Source: Gnetum montanum (lineage: Eukaryota > Streptophyta > Gnetopsida > Gnetales > Gnetaceae). Taken from it: a stretch of 64,000 bases of DNA. The position numbers and the translations under genes are program-made. Positions 34,330 through 47,119 of this stretch are shown in pieces; position 1 is the first letter of the stretch, and every line of letters starts with the position of its first letter. A model generated the notes under the pieces. It saw nothing but the letters and a program-made list of their open reading frames with translations. It searched no databases and had not been told where the DNA came from. The stretch lies in NCBI GenBank assembly GCA_015680685.1, contig MNCI01028922.1, positions 182,720 through 246,719 on the forward strand, in the 5' to 3' direction.

Positions 34330-37030
34330 AAGGTTTTTAGGTTATCCACATTGGACCCATGCTGGATCCACACTAGCCAACATGGATGAGGTGACTCCCA
34401 GCATGGTAAGGATAAGCAAGCAACTTCCTAGGCTCATTTTGGATAGTTTTCAACTCTTGATGGTTTCCATGTCCAACATAGTGGACTAGGAAGATAATGA
34501 AGTGTTTCTATCATCAGTTTCAACCCTTAGGAACTACTATTGAGGCCTCAAACTACCATCCACCCTAGCCAGCATGGCCCTGGCATGAATACTAATGAAA
34601 ATGAGTTGCATGGAATCTAGAGTATCAAAATTGGAATTCCATTGTCTTTCCAAGGTAGCATAGGGTCAAATTTGGCAAGATTGATCATTTTGGAGGTTGA
34701 ATATGGCCAAAAAGCAAGTTCTAAAGTCATACCCCTTTGTATCCACATTGACCAGTGTGGATGAGAGGGGGTTTAATGTGCATGCTCTATATCTATGCTA
34801 TAACAAGGTCAAACAAGGTTGCATGTATAGTCAAAACCAAGTCTCTACTGTTGTGCACTCCCAAACTAAGTTTTGAAGTCATTTTGAAAAGGTTTTAAGC
34901 ATCAAATCTAGTTGAATGTAGTATCCACATTTTGTCCATGCTAGCTAGCATGGATGAATGGTGGTGCTCTTGCTTTTTGGTCCTGGGATGGTTTCAAAAG
35001 CAAATTAACCAAATTGTCAAGCTTCTAGGGCTAGAAATAGTAAATTCTATGATTTTTGGTCAATTTTGGCTATATTTGAAGGTAGTTTGAGGTCTTGCAA
35101 TGGTCATCCCTCACTTATCCACATTCAACAGCATGAATCTAGCATGGATGAGGAGGCATGATGTGTTTCGAGGCTAAAATAGGGTCAAACAAGTGCAAAC
35201 TCAAGGCTATTGGGTCCTAGGCTCTATTGGTGTAAGTTTATAGTCTCTAGGTGTGTCAATCTACTACCAAAAGTGGAAAGGCATTCCATGCCTACTGGAT
35301 CCAAGCTTCCCAACATGGATCAAGCCTCATCTAGCAAGGATAGACCAAAAATGTCAAATCTAGACCTATTTGATAGTCAATCGACCATGCATGTTAGCTC
35401 CCAAGGTTGCCAATCTCAAGGGCTAGGGTTTGAAGTCAAAATTTAGCAATTTTGAAGGGCTTCTAAGTGGCTTTGGAGATCACCCCATTGGATCCATGCT
35501 AGCTAGCATGGATCTAGCATGGAGGATCCAAGAGGATCATCATTTTGTAGTTTTTGAAAAGTTTTGATCATGCATGCACCTCTCCAAGATTACCGATGTT
35601 GATGGTTGAAGTCTAGGATCAAAATTGGTAGTTTTAAATATTTTTGGTTGGTTTTTAAACTTATCCCTTTGGATCCATTCTGGATCCACATTGGCCATTG
35701 TGGACCTAGCCTAGAGGATTTAAGGGGATCAATTTCTTGTATCTTTTGATCATTTTTGTAAATTCTAAGGGCTCTAGGAGGTGCTACCAGGGTTCTACAA
35801 TGCATGTAAGGCCATCTAGTGTCATTTTGAGGTATTTATGAGCCTCCCATGGGTCTCCACATTAGTATCCATACTAAATCCACACTTTATAGCATGGATG
35901 ATGTGGGTTTACCAATGTGGGAGTATGGGTGAACATGAAATAGAGTGAGTTTTATCAAGTGTTAGCTACTAGATTCTCTGATAGAATAAGGAAGTCAACA
36001 CATGCTAATTTCAAGCAAAATCTTGAGGGTTTTTGGCTATACCCCTCTTATCCACATTGGATCCACATTGCCTATTTGGATAAGGTTCCCCCAATGTGGA
36101 TAAATCAAAAATGTCAAATCTATGCCTATTTCATAGCAAAGTGACCATGCATGTCAACTTCCAAGGTTATCGATGTTGATAGTTAATAGTTGATGTTAAA
36201 ATTAATTAGTTTGAAGGCTCCTTCATTCCTCATGCAAACATTCCCTCTTCATCCTTACTAGGAACCATGGATGGAAGGGGGATGATAGATTTTTATCATT
36301 TTTAATTAATTTTGAGACATCTAAAGTTTTTGGAAGGCTCCAACAGGGTTATAAGATCACTAGGGTAGGTTTTGAGTTTATTTTTGGCAATGAAGTGGGT
36401 TTTTTGACATACCCCTATGGAATTCATGCTAAATCCACACTAGGTAGCATGGATGGGGGGTTCACTATCATGGATAAGGTGTTTATATGAAAAAATAAAC
36501 TTTTTTTGGCCAATCTATGTTACCAAAAGTTGACAAGGGATGTTAAAGTTAAAATATGACAATTGGATGGTTATTTTGGTAATTTAAGGTTACCTCCCAC
36601 CCATCCATGCTAGATCCATGTTGGGTAGCATGGATAGATCCCCCTTAGCATAGAAAAACTATATCTGGAAGTTTTGATCACTTCTAACTAGTTTTACTAA
36701 GGTTCTAGAGCTTCGAGGGATGGCTAGAGGGGTTTAAGGTTCCGTGGGGTGCATCTTGGGGTCAAAACAAGGCTTGGTGAGCACCAAAGGATGAGTATGG
36801 ATGTTACCAACCTTGGTTAATTTTTGAGCCATGCTACATAGTGTTGCTTCAACATGAATGCCCAAAGTGACAAGCTTTTCCAAGATCTTACCCCTTACTG
36901 GGATCTAGGATTCATGTATGGTAATGACAGCTACCAAAAATGGCAATAAGCAACGTTAGGCAACCAAGGGGATAAAATCCATGATGGATCCATGCTACCC
37001 AACGTGGATACATGGTGGATAAGGGTAGAA
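34330..37030. repeat. Degenerate tandem array, period about 187 bp (element B)
   Basis: Cores of the form GGATCCATGCTAG...TAGCATGGATGAGG recur at about 34,360, 34,550, 34,740, 34,930, 35,115, 35,300, 35,490, 35,675, 35,865, 36,050, 36,240, 36,420, 36,605 and 36,980, a very even 180-190 bp step. Each core is an imperfect palindrome (for example CCATGCTAGCTAGCATGG at 34,939-34,956). The array is the counterpart of 6,110-9,330 but with a GATCC variant of the core. Open frames in it look incidental. Confidence 0.8.
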
Positions 37031-37399
37031 CATGATTTCAGTATTCTAAGGGGTCAAAACCCCAGCATTGATGAGGTTTCCAAGCTTGGAACACCATGCA
37101 TGGAAGATGTATGGTGGGGTCCACCACAAAAAAATCCAAAAATTTGAAATTGATGCTATCTCTCACCACTCCCAACATTGAAAAGACTTTCCCTCCTAAC
37201 ACTTCCCATGCACTATGAGTTTCAATGCCCACAATTGGCAATGGGGCCATGTAGAGGGGCACCTAGGTTTAGATCTAGTTTTATTCCAAGTTTTTTGCAA
37301 GAAACCATCGCAACTTCCATTCCATCACATAGTGCATTGGAGTAGAGCCTTGGAAGAGAGTTTTGCTACAATAACCTTTCATCCTCAGCATGGTTACTA

Positions 37400-40300
37400 T
37401 AGATCTCCTCCCTAGGCAGTGTTGAAGCTTCCAATCTTCTAGTTTCGAAGCTCTCCTAGTGTTGATATTGCAATCTTAAAGAAAAGAGGTTTCAAGAACA
37501 TGAATCCAATGATTAAGGAGGTGAATGTAGCAGACCAAGGCATTGTCCAACTCCAAATTTCATCCATTGCAACTCCAAGTTAGGCCATCACTAGCCATTT
37601 TTTGTTTGTTTTCCTAGCCATTTTGGTGTTTTTCAAGATTGGGATAGGGCTATTTTTTCATATCTATGCCAAGGTGGTTGTTAAAATTGAATTTGAACAA
37701 CATCCTACCTTTTATTTTTCTATTTTCTATGCAAATCTAAGGTTATTTGGTTGTTTGGACTTGGCCTTATTCAAATGTTATATTAAGTTTTATTCTTTTG
37801 TATGTGTTTTTTACTAGTTTTGGTAAAAAAGAAAGCATATTAATGTATTTTTTTTATTAAGGAATCTATTATAAAATTTTAAAATCCTAGGTTTTGGGTT
37901 TCTAGAGTTATGTTTAAGGTTTCTATTGGCTATGCTTTTGTCTAATTCAAAGTTGTGATGAATGAGTTACGAGTGTTTTAGCTATGTTGTGCAATTGTGT
38001 TTTGTGCTATTTTTTCAGATTTTTCATAAAGTTTGCAAATTTTTTCCAAAGAAACAATAATGGTTTTGGCTATTTTCTTATTATGGATGTATATATTTTG
38101 GTTTAATCTTTTAAAAGGTGTTATAATAACTTTGGTTGGAGCTTAAATGGATTTTTAACGAATTTTTTATGAAATTAGTGTGAAAAGGGCTTTTCTAATG
38201 ACATTTAGGTTACTACTTGATTTTTTGAAATTTCTATTAAAATTATTATCAATTTTTGGCTATATTAGAACAGCTATAAATTTCATGATTTCAGGATTCC
38301 AAAAGTGGTGGAATCATTGAAATCAGAGTTAAAATGAATTTTTAATTAATCTTTTCCTACAATCACACAAACTAGGGCTTTTTCATTGATGGCTAGACAC
38401 CTATTTAGTTTGCTCTATTTTCTATACAAATATCTAAACATTTTTACATTTTATAATCATGGATATGTAGCTCATTATTTTAGATTCCAATGGTGGTGGA
38501 ATCACTAAATTCAAAGCTATGGTCGACTTTTACCAAATTTTCCTATAAGGTTGCATGCGTAGATGTTTTTCAATGGTAACAATTTCTCCCTTGGAGGTGG
38601 GTAGCATGGACATGTTTGAATGATTTTTCTTGTGACTAGCCCACACCCTTGAAAATTAATAAGGATGTTTAAGAGAGGATTAAAATTGATTTATATGTTT
38701 ATAAAAGTTTTTTCATTTTTAGTAATGTTTTTCCTATGGTAGTTTTCTAGGTTTAAAAGGTGTTTTGTGTTAATGTTGTTTGAGACTAAGACATATTTTG
38801 ATTTGTGCATGTTATAAGGTTTTGGCTATAATTTCACAAGGGCTATAAAGTTTGCAACACTTTTTTTTTTGAATTCCCCAATAAAATTTTCTACTACTAC
38901 CTTAGAGTTTCTTACAGGGGCTAATTTCACCCCTAATTGGGGATGTTTGGTAAAAAAAAATTTGTTTTGATGTGTTGTTTTGATGCAGGGCCCTATTGAA
39001 GTCCATCCTGATTGTGGTTGAGTTGGTGAGCATCCTATGCTACTTCAACCAACCTAAGGCTAACATCCCCCCTTTAGACTTGATCCTTGAGTGAGGTTTC
39101 CTATGGTTCTAATTGGGGGCAAGTAAATTCTTTGCCTATATTCTATAGAACTTTAGTGTGATAATGTGGTCACACTTAGCTGTGGGCATGACTAGGGTCA
39201 TAGTAGAGACCCTGATGCCTCAAGCATCCAATTTGATTGTCTAGTTCATAACTAACAATCCATCCACATGAGCAACAAGGGAGGTAGTGGACACAAGGGA
39301 TATCATCAATACATGATACCTTTCAGAGATCTGGATCATACCAAAGCACTGTCAATATAATAATAACAATACTTTGATGGTGGCACATAGAGTCCATACA
39401 TTATTCCAAAACCCCTTGGCACTATGTACCATCTACCAAGGTAAGCATGGTTGTTATAATGTTTTGATGTTTTTTGGCTTTATTGGTTAAGTTACCTTTC
39501 CTAACTTGTCATTTTTATGTTCTTGTAGGTACAAGATTAATGATCAAGGCTTGATCATGAGTGATCAAACCTTGGCAATTGCTCAAATCACTTTAAATGC
39601 ATTTACCAAAGGCCCCAAGATTAGAACTACTGTGTATGATCAGTTAAAATTTAATTTTGATAAATACACTAATGTCTTCAACCTTATCTACAAGAAGTGT
39701 GTGGCCAACGAAATAGCACATAGTTGGTGGGTGGGCCCCAAGAACACTAGGGATAAGATCGTTGTTGCTAAGACCTATACACAAGCTTCATCAAGCAAGA
39801 AGGGGAAACATGAGAACAAGGATTGTAATATCTAATGTTTTTATGGCTACTAGGGATTTAAGTGTTCTACGGTTTTAACTTTTATTAAATGTGCTTATGC
39901 CATTGCTAAACATTTGTTGTTGCTTTGCAAGACCTTCCACTTCTTCCAACATTACCTTAACTATTTCATGATGCCCTAAGGATACCCTCATCCTAAAATT
40001 TGGTGAGGTGGGACTGGCTCAAAAGTGGTTGAGGGGACAAGTGCCTAGGCACATCCAAGTAAACATTAAGCATGTGGATTTGCTTGATGTTTTCATGGCA
40101 CCTATTCCTTTCATCCCTACTATGGAAATGTTGAACATTATTGACTCCTTTGATGTAGGAGCTGATCATTTTAGCACTACAGTTTGAGATGTGTCGGTCA
40201 CCATACCTATCGATGAGGCCACTTTTTGTGACTTGTTTGGCATTCTCACTAATAGAACAAAAGTTGCTATCAAACAAGTGGAGAAAATAGGCCATTGTAA

Positions 40301-42742
40301 GGAGGTTTTGAAGTGGTTTAGTGCTAGTAAGGACCACTCTAGACTTGCCTTGGATAGCTTCATGAATTCTGAAGCAAAGGCATCTTATCCTTTGTTCAAA
40401 TATTATGCCTTTCCTAACCTATTATCACAAAAGAAGATGATCAACATCGCATAAGGGTGGATCTTTAAGAAGGTTCTGATGGAGGGTACTAAGTTTAACT
40501 GGGCTACTTCCTTTGCTAATGGTATGCAAGAGGAGATCCTTAAACTCTATGATGATACCTCAACAATAATCCACATGCATTATGCATTCTTTGCAGGTTA
40601 TTTGACAAGGTTTGTAGAGTTTTTGGTGGTGAGGAGGGATGGGCGATGGATGTGACAAGACCCAAACCAACTCTCTAGGCATTGGATAAAGCATATTTAT
40701 CCTACCATGTAGGCCCATAACCCACTAGAGGAGATGGATGATTCACTGTCTATTACTACTAAGGAACTTGGTGGTAGGTGGTGTGCATTCCTTGACAGCA
40801 CAGGGGAGGAGCCCCTCACAACTCGAAAAAATGTCAACATTAGGGATGAGCCCCTCAAAATTTGAACAAATGTCAATAGTACCTGAGTGTTGCACACCAA
40901 GGCTAATGGGGCAACTAGGGAAAAGTTGAAATGGCTTGTAGAGGAAGCACCACCAATGACAAAGTAGCCCACCATGAAGAAGCTCAAGTTGAGGCTTAAC
41001 AAGTCACATCAAGTAATTACCGATATTTTTTACTATGTTTTAGTGTTTAGTTATTCTATATTATATGCTTTATGGCTATGCATGTTAACTTGTTTTTTAA
41101 TATGCTACCTTGTTTTGTGTCTTATAGTTGTAGATAAGTATTAAGATAGGGCAACCCAAGCTGCCACTGAGGAGGAAGCATAGAGGCATGCAGCCAAAAC
41201 AATGGAGGAGGCATAGAGGAATGCTATTTTTGTAGCTATAGAGGAACAAAGGTGTTAAAATGAGGTACTCTTACAACAACATGAGGCTAAAAAGTTAGCC
41301 AAAGTTGATCTACATGACCTTGATGCCTTGTTCGATGAGCCATTGCCAAGTACATGCTCTATTGTCATCCCAAAGAAGGAAGAGAAGAACCTAGGTATGC
41401 ACATGTCTTAATGTTACTCGTTATATCCTATGGTTTTAAGTTTGGTTTTCATTCTAACTATTCAATGATTTTTATGCTTGTAGTAGTTCTTGTGCCACCA
41501 ACAAAGACCCCTATCTCTATGTTTCACGTGAAACAATGGGCAGAGGTCTTACACAAGGTGGAGTTCATGTGTAGAATGACTTGAGACATCATCGACCAGT
41601 TGCAAAAAGTTGCACCCAAGATCAATAAGAACTATGTTTTATCTACCTTAGTTATTTTGCTATGAGTTGTATTTTTATGTTAAAGCTATTTTAGGTCATA
41701 TATTGTGTTTATAGTTATATTTCTTATCATGCTTTTTTTGCAATGTCATTAATTGTGTGGGACTTGAACCATGACATGAAGTTCAATTCCCTACTAAAGC
41801 TTCCATTTGATGTTCAAAATGTCCCCTAAAGTTATATAAAATTGCCACTGATCTTATAGTTTTGTGTGCAAAAAATTTATGGGAGTTTTAGAGATCCAAA
41901 GAATTCCTATGGGAGAAGTTGTGGCCTTGAGGGAGGAGACCAAGAGGCAAGCCAAAATGATCAAGGATCTTAAGGACCATAAGGTCTTTGTTGAAGCCAA
42001 AGTAGGTAACTTAGAGAACTTACAGACAAAAGAGATTAGCTAGGCTCATTACCAGCATACCATCCATGACAAGCTTGCCCATACCATGGAGATGGTAGAC
42101 CAATGGATGCAAATGGATTTGATCTTTTGAAAAGCCAAGGACTAGAAAGATTACTATGCCTAGGTTCTATAGTGGGGCAAGACACAAAAATATCATAAGA
42201 GGTAATACAAGGCTGATTGGGAGGCCTACCTTAAGTGGCTCAAAGAGAAGACAACTACATGGCGCAAGATAGAGCTATTCATCCATGGGATTCAAGCTAA
42301 GAGTGCTTACCAACTCTTTGAAAGCACTCTCATAGTGGCCAAATCTCTTACTCCTATGATCACCACAACTACAAGTGAGACATCTACAACTATGGTGTCA
42401 TAGAACCTACCAAATTAGACTAGGGTGGATCCAACAAACATCCTCATAGGCATTATTTTCAAGAATGTTGACTAGGCCAACATAATAAAAGATCATATTC
42501 TCCATCGTTTAGAGACTGGTCTTCAACATCTTCCCCCAGAAGTTATTGAGTCAAATTTCCTATAGGTTTTCATGGCTTACTTTTAATTTTATCATTTTGG
42601 TTTTGTTTACGTTATTTATTTTATTATTTGGTTACTAATCTATTTTAATGTTGATATGTCATAGGAACCAAGCAATGTTGGTGGCCCCAATAGTGATGGC
42701 AATGATGATGATCTTCCATCTCCTCTTCGGGATGCCCCATAG
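37400..42742 (+). pseudogene. Antisense, intron-containing gene inside element B (unknown protein)
   Basis: I do not recognise the family. It lies on the plus strand within a minus-strand element. Introns by splice signals: long intron from about 37,583 to 38,988 (acceptor TTTTGATGCAG); 39,441-39,528 (GTAAGC...TTGTAG); about 39,800-39,929 (both sites mutated here, intact in element A); 41,013-41,133; 41,395-41,483 (GTATGC...TTGTAG); about 41,620-41,800 (donor GT changed to GA); 42,566-42,664. Exon content: a hydrophobic helical region (39,130-39,440), KINDQGLIMSDQTLAIAQIT (39,532 on), VTIPIDEATFCDLFGI (40,200 on), an HMHYAFFAGYLTRFVEFLV stretch (about 40,570-40,625), a charged alanine/glutamate-rich part (41,145-41,390), a coiled-coil-like tail (41,900-42,400), and an acidic C-terminus ending DDDLPSPLRDAP and TAG at 42,740-42,742. 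Stops show decay. Confidence 0.68.
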
Positions 42743-43486
42743 TGCTACCAAATGCTTGTTATGATAGAATCTTGTTGTTGTTTCATTTTCATTTTTGATG
42801 GATGTTGTATGGCTAGTGTTGGCCCATGTTTATGTTGTAGATGGTTTATATTTATTTATTGTTTTAACATATGTGCCAAACAATGTGGCTATGGTTATGT
42901 ATGTTTAAATGTTTTAAATTTTAAATTTCAATTTTGGTTTCGACTATATATGTTGTTGACGACTTTACTATTTTAAGGTCTTAATGCTATAAACATTGTA
43001 AATGACTATGTTGTAGATAGCTGCATTGGCTACATTGAAAATGGCTATAAATTTGTAGGCTAAGAATGTATGTGTTATAATATTGTTTGCCAGGTTAAGG
43101 CCATGGCAAGCCATGCATATAATATGGAATTGGTTTGCCAATTTTAGGCCATGGAAATCCATGCATTGTTGCTAGTTTTAGGCAATGGTGGGCCTAGGCT
43201 GTAAGAATTTGCTAGTTTTAGGCCATGGTAGGCTTGAGTTACCAAGAAAAATATACTTTTTCTTGTTTTACATTTTTTAAAATTTTTATGCATTTTTCAA
43301 GTTTTATATCATACTAAAAGAAAGAAAGAAAATGCTTTGATAAAAATGAAAATAAAAGATAAATTCTAAAACTATATAAAATAAACAAGATGACATAAAA
43401 GGGAAAAAAACATAGACTAACATGCTATAAGGACAAACTACTATAAGATCACAAGGTTACATGGTGGAAGGGTTAGGACTGCACAT
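42743..43486. repeat. Motif cluster and spacer between antisense gene and protease (element B)
   Basis: Downstream of the antisense gene's stop codon. At 43,085-43,235 are four copies of the family motif (TTTGCCAGGTTAAGGCCATG, GCCAATTTTAGGCCATGG, GCTAGTTTTAGGCAATGG, GCTAGTTTTAGGCCATGG). AT-rich DNA follows to 43,486. The 42,865-43,020 part matches 541-660 of element A. Confidence 0.7.
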
Positions 43487-44160
43487 TACTTGTACGAATG
43501 CTTCCTAATCTTTGAGAGATTAGAAAACATGTATGGCCTATTCTGCACAACCTTATACTCTCCATCTCCTTCAGTGATGATATTAAATGGGATCTCTTCC
43601 ATAGTGTATTTTCTAGTCCATTGTCATTATCTTTGGCTTTCTCATCTCCCTCAAGTTGTTCAACTTTGTGTCTATGATTTTCTTCTTGAAACTCTACTTT
43701 AGACCTCTACTCAATATCTATTTTGTTAATAGCTAGGGAAACTGCATTATCCTCATGAATTATGATTTCATCCCTGATAAGGAAGGTGTATTTCTTGGTG
43801 GATTGACAAAGATACAACTCATAATTAAGCCAACCAAGGCCTACTCAAGATGAGGTTGAACCTTGATGTTTCTTCTACCACCAAGAAATCCATAGTTTTG
43901 GGGAACTATTCCCTTGCCACAAAGTCTAAGGAGATGAAACCCTTAACAACAACCTGTGATCCATTAAAGGATTTGAAAGTCAATGTTGTTTCATGTTGAA
44001 TTTACTCAATTAATCCTAGATGTTCAACTATGATGCATGGGATGACATTCATTGCAACTCCATCATCTACATGTACCTAATGCATCTTGTACTATCCAAT
44101 TTGTGTTGTGATGAAGAGAGGATTCATTGTTACCTCATCATTTTAGGGACTATCTTTGAT
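43487..44160 (-). pseudogene. Aspartic protease of element B
   Basis: On the minus strand the catalytic-loop position reads VHVDDGVAMNVIPC (about 44,080-44,040). It follows a long open stretch (44,457-44,143) that resembles the conserved leader before plant Tat/Ogre proteases (YCEALVKMLTSILVSEDI). Later come SQVVVKGFISLDFVARE and, in a shifted frame, LILSRPWLA and SIHQEIHLP (about 43,870-43,790), which match the end of this protease class. It would cleave the Gag-Pol precursor. Several frame changes and stops are present. Its 3' end abuts the candidate splice donor at 43,489. Confidence 0.7.
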
Positions 44161-47119
44161 TTTTGTATTGTGAAACATTAGCAATGTTGACTTCATCTCC
44201 TTGGAAAAAGAAGGTACCATCACTACATGAATGAATTTTTCGTTAGCAAGGATGTCCTCACTAACAAGGATAGAAGTCAACATTTTGACTAGTGCTTCGC
44301 AATATGTAGTATAATTCATGACCAAATCATATATGCTTAGGGTTATGTTTTCCTTCTTAAGAGACTTTTTGACTTGCTTCATTGCACTTAGAAATTTTTT
44401 GTTGTTCATTGTGCACTTGTCGTCCTGGTTGTGCTTAACTTCCTCCATGAGCCACAAAATTCATACCTCATTTTTAGGTTGTGATTGTGGCTTTTCCTTT
44501 CTCTTTCTACCTTGGGTCTTAGGATCCTCCCATTGTTTGCTTGTGTAAGTAGCCTAAGTTAATGATTTCATAGGCATAGATGATATGAGAGTGGGGTTAG
44601 ACAAGTGCACTTCATTCTATGCCTTAACTTGCTTGTATTCTTTGTAATTGGGCTTCTACTTAGGCTTCTTCCTATGCTTGGTTGAGGCTTTTTGATTATC
44701 ATTTGTTGGCTATGAGGTAGAATTTGTGTCATTATCCACCATGGAATGGTATTGTGTTGTTGTAAGGGTTGGTTGGATTGTGGCTGGCTGGGGAACCTTG
44801 ATGACAAAAGGCTCCTTCAGAGGTGTAGGTGGTGGTATCATTACAACAAAAGGCGATCTTAAGCTAGCAAAAGCTTAAGAGTCCATTTCATTACAAGGGG
44901 GTACCTGAATCACAAACGATTCCCTTGCAGATCTTCAATTGTAATCAATGTTGAGTGTCAATATAATTTATGAGTGGTGATTGGAATTCAATAGGTCCTT
45001 GTACACATGCATCAATTTTTTTTAGGATTGGAAAGGATTAGATGCAATAAGGATCAACTCATCACTATCTACCATCTTTTGAAGGTCATCCTTCAACGCA
45101 AGGCAAAAGTTAGTGTCATGACCATGCAATTGATGATAATGGTAAAAGTAGTCATGACTGAAATACTTAGGTAATTGGGGATCATCCTTGATTGCTCAAG
45201 TGGGATCCCTAGCTACCTCACATAACCTTTCATGCTTTTTACAAGCAAATTTAGACATCTACTTGTATTGGATCCTCCCAGTCTTCAACAGTTGATCCAA
45301 GAGTTTAGCTAGCTTTAAAGAAAAACTAGTATATTTCATCATATCCTTCTACACAAGCTAGGCCTAGGGAGTAGTCAATGCAATGGCCCCAGAAGTTGAT
45401 GGCTGGCTATCATGATTGTTATCAGGGACCCTAGGTTGGTTATTTCTTGGCCCCTGTTTAGTCGTTTTGGCTTCATTGGCTATCATGGCCATAGCTACAT
45501 TATTTTTCTGACCTCTCTCTTTGTCCCTCTAAGTGTGTTGGTTCTTGTATGCCATGTAAGCAAGGTCATTACTAGCTTCCACAAAATCCTCAATGTTTTT
45601 GATCTAGGAGAACACTTAACTAAGTGATCGTGGGTCAAGATAGTATAGCCTAGACTTGATAAAATCATTAACCATCTCTTGAATATAGCCAAAAGGTTGG
45701 TTTTGGCTATAGACTTCAGTATCTCATTTAGCAAACCATTCCATCATTAGATGAACATCTATACCAATTTAAGTAGTCCCTACTTGATCTTCGTTAGTTG
45801 GTCAACTGTGGTGTTAGGATTCAAGTTGTACTTGAAGCAGTTAACAAATTGGGATATTAGCTCTTTGAGAGAGGATATAGATCCTCTAGGTAATGCATGG
45901 TACCAATAAAGCACTTTCCTTGTTTGGAACATAGGGAACATCCTCATTATGGTGTGTGACCATGATTGCAATAACAAGCACTTAGATCAAAAGGTTATAA
46001 GGTGAGTGTTGGGATCACCTTCTATGTTATACTTGCTGAATTAAGGGATAGGAACAGCAAGAAGAAGCATCAATGGTGGGACTGTAGGACTGATAGGATC
46101 ATCCTAGTAAAAGTCCATAATCTTGACACTTTGAGATGTATAGGCTTTAAGCCTCTTCAACTCCTCAATTAGGTCCTAGATCATTTGGAAGGCATGATCT
46201 AGGTCCTATGGTGCTCTTGTTGGCTATGTAATTTCCATAAATGGTTGTGACATTTGGTGGAAGGCTTGCCGCCTTGCTATCAGTTGTAGAATGGAGGGGA
46301 TAGGTTGTGTTATTACTATGATCGATGGACCAAATAAGGAGAAATACATTTGTGTTAGTATCTGAGGCATAAATGGAACAAAGAGGGTATGTGACCCCTG
46401 GGTCACTTGGGATCCCATGGTGAACTCCACATGATTGATCGATGGGTTGATGGTGGTGACAACCACCGAAAAAGGTCATACAAACCATGGCTAGGTGACG
46501 AATGGCATGGAGAAGTGAAACATGGTGGGCTACATCATCGATTGTGTTTGATGTGCAATGATGAATGGTGTGGGATCAAACATGGTAGGGTAGGGAGGGG
46601 TAGAGGATGGTGGCATCTGGTCCATGGAGAGATAAAGGGGGTAGAGAAAGGCACTATGGCCTTAGGATTTTTTTGTAAGAACAACCCACCTAGGATTTTT
46701 TTGGACTAAAATTCTACCGTGAACTCATCCTCCCCTTCCTACTACTCTGAGCTATGCTTCTCATCCTCTTCACCCATCTTAATTAGTTGACATAAGATAC
46801 TGGCATAGATGTCCATTAGGGGTATCTGGTCATACAATGAAGGAATATATTCCTTCCCATCTCAATGTATGACCTCATAATCCCTTTTAGCTTCTACTTC
46901 CACTCATGGGATTAGCATGCCAGCTTGGATTTTGGCACAAATGGAGTTATAGTGATCTTCATTTATGATCAAAAATTCAAGACTTCATCCCCTAAGTCTC
47001 AAGGACTACCTACACTCAACCACAACAAGGTCCTTGGGGTCATAGATTCTCATGGCCTACTAGTCAAACCCGTTGTTAGTGAATGTGAAAGGTAACTTAG
47101 TTGACTGCTAAAACGACAT
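44161..47119 (-). pseudogene. gag of element B
   Basis: Minus strand. A possible start at 47,117-47,119 opens MSF...STKLPFTFTNNGFD, about 690 bases after the primer-binding site. The capsid-type retrotransposon gag domain is clear at 45,977-45,780: LYWYHALPRGSISSLKELIS, then QFVNCFKYNLNPNTTVDQLT, the usual Ty3/gypsy W-Y/LP-GSI-SF-EL-FV-RF pattern. A zinc-finger-like block HYHQLHGHDTNFCLALKDDL lies at about 45,145-45,085 with its first cysteine replaced. A basic linker and the protease leader follow. Proline-rich text around 46,450-46,600 lies N-terminal to the capsid domain. Many stops. Gag would build the particle and bind RNA. Confidence 0.75.

Larger units (their letters stand above)
33659..43489 (-). 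other. Candidate 9.8-kb intron of element B between protease and RT
   Basis: On the minus strand the block starts at a GTAATG donor candidate (43,484-43,489, preceded by CGTACAA) and ends at TTGACATGCAG (33,659-33,669) after a pyrimidine-rich lead-in. Element A has the equivalent acceptor at 9,982-9,984. Ogre elements are known to carry a spliced intron between protease and RT. Removal of this block would bring gag-protease and pol close together. The acceptor is supported by conservation; the donor is a guess from one copy. Confidence 0.45.

Noticed and set aside
34330-37030. Several open frames of 60-80 codons in the 187-bp array
   Set aside because: They follow the repeat period, differ between monomers and have no homologous counterpart in the array of element A.
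43260-43480. Possible AT-rich matrix attachment region
   Set aside because: Base composition alone is not evidence in such AT-rich DNA.
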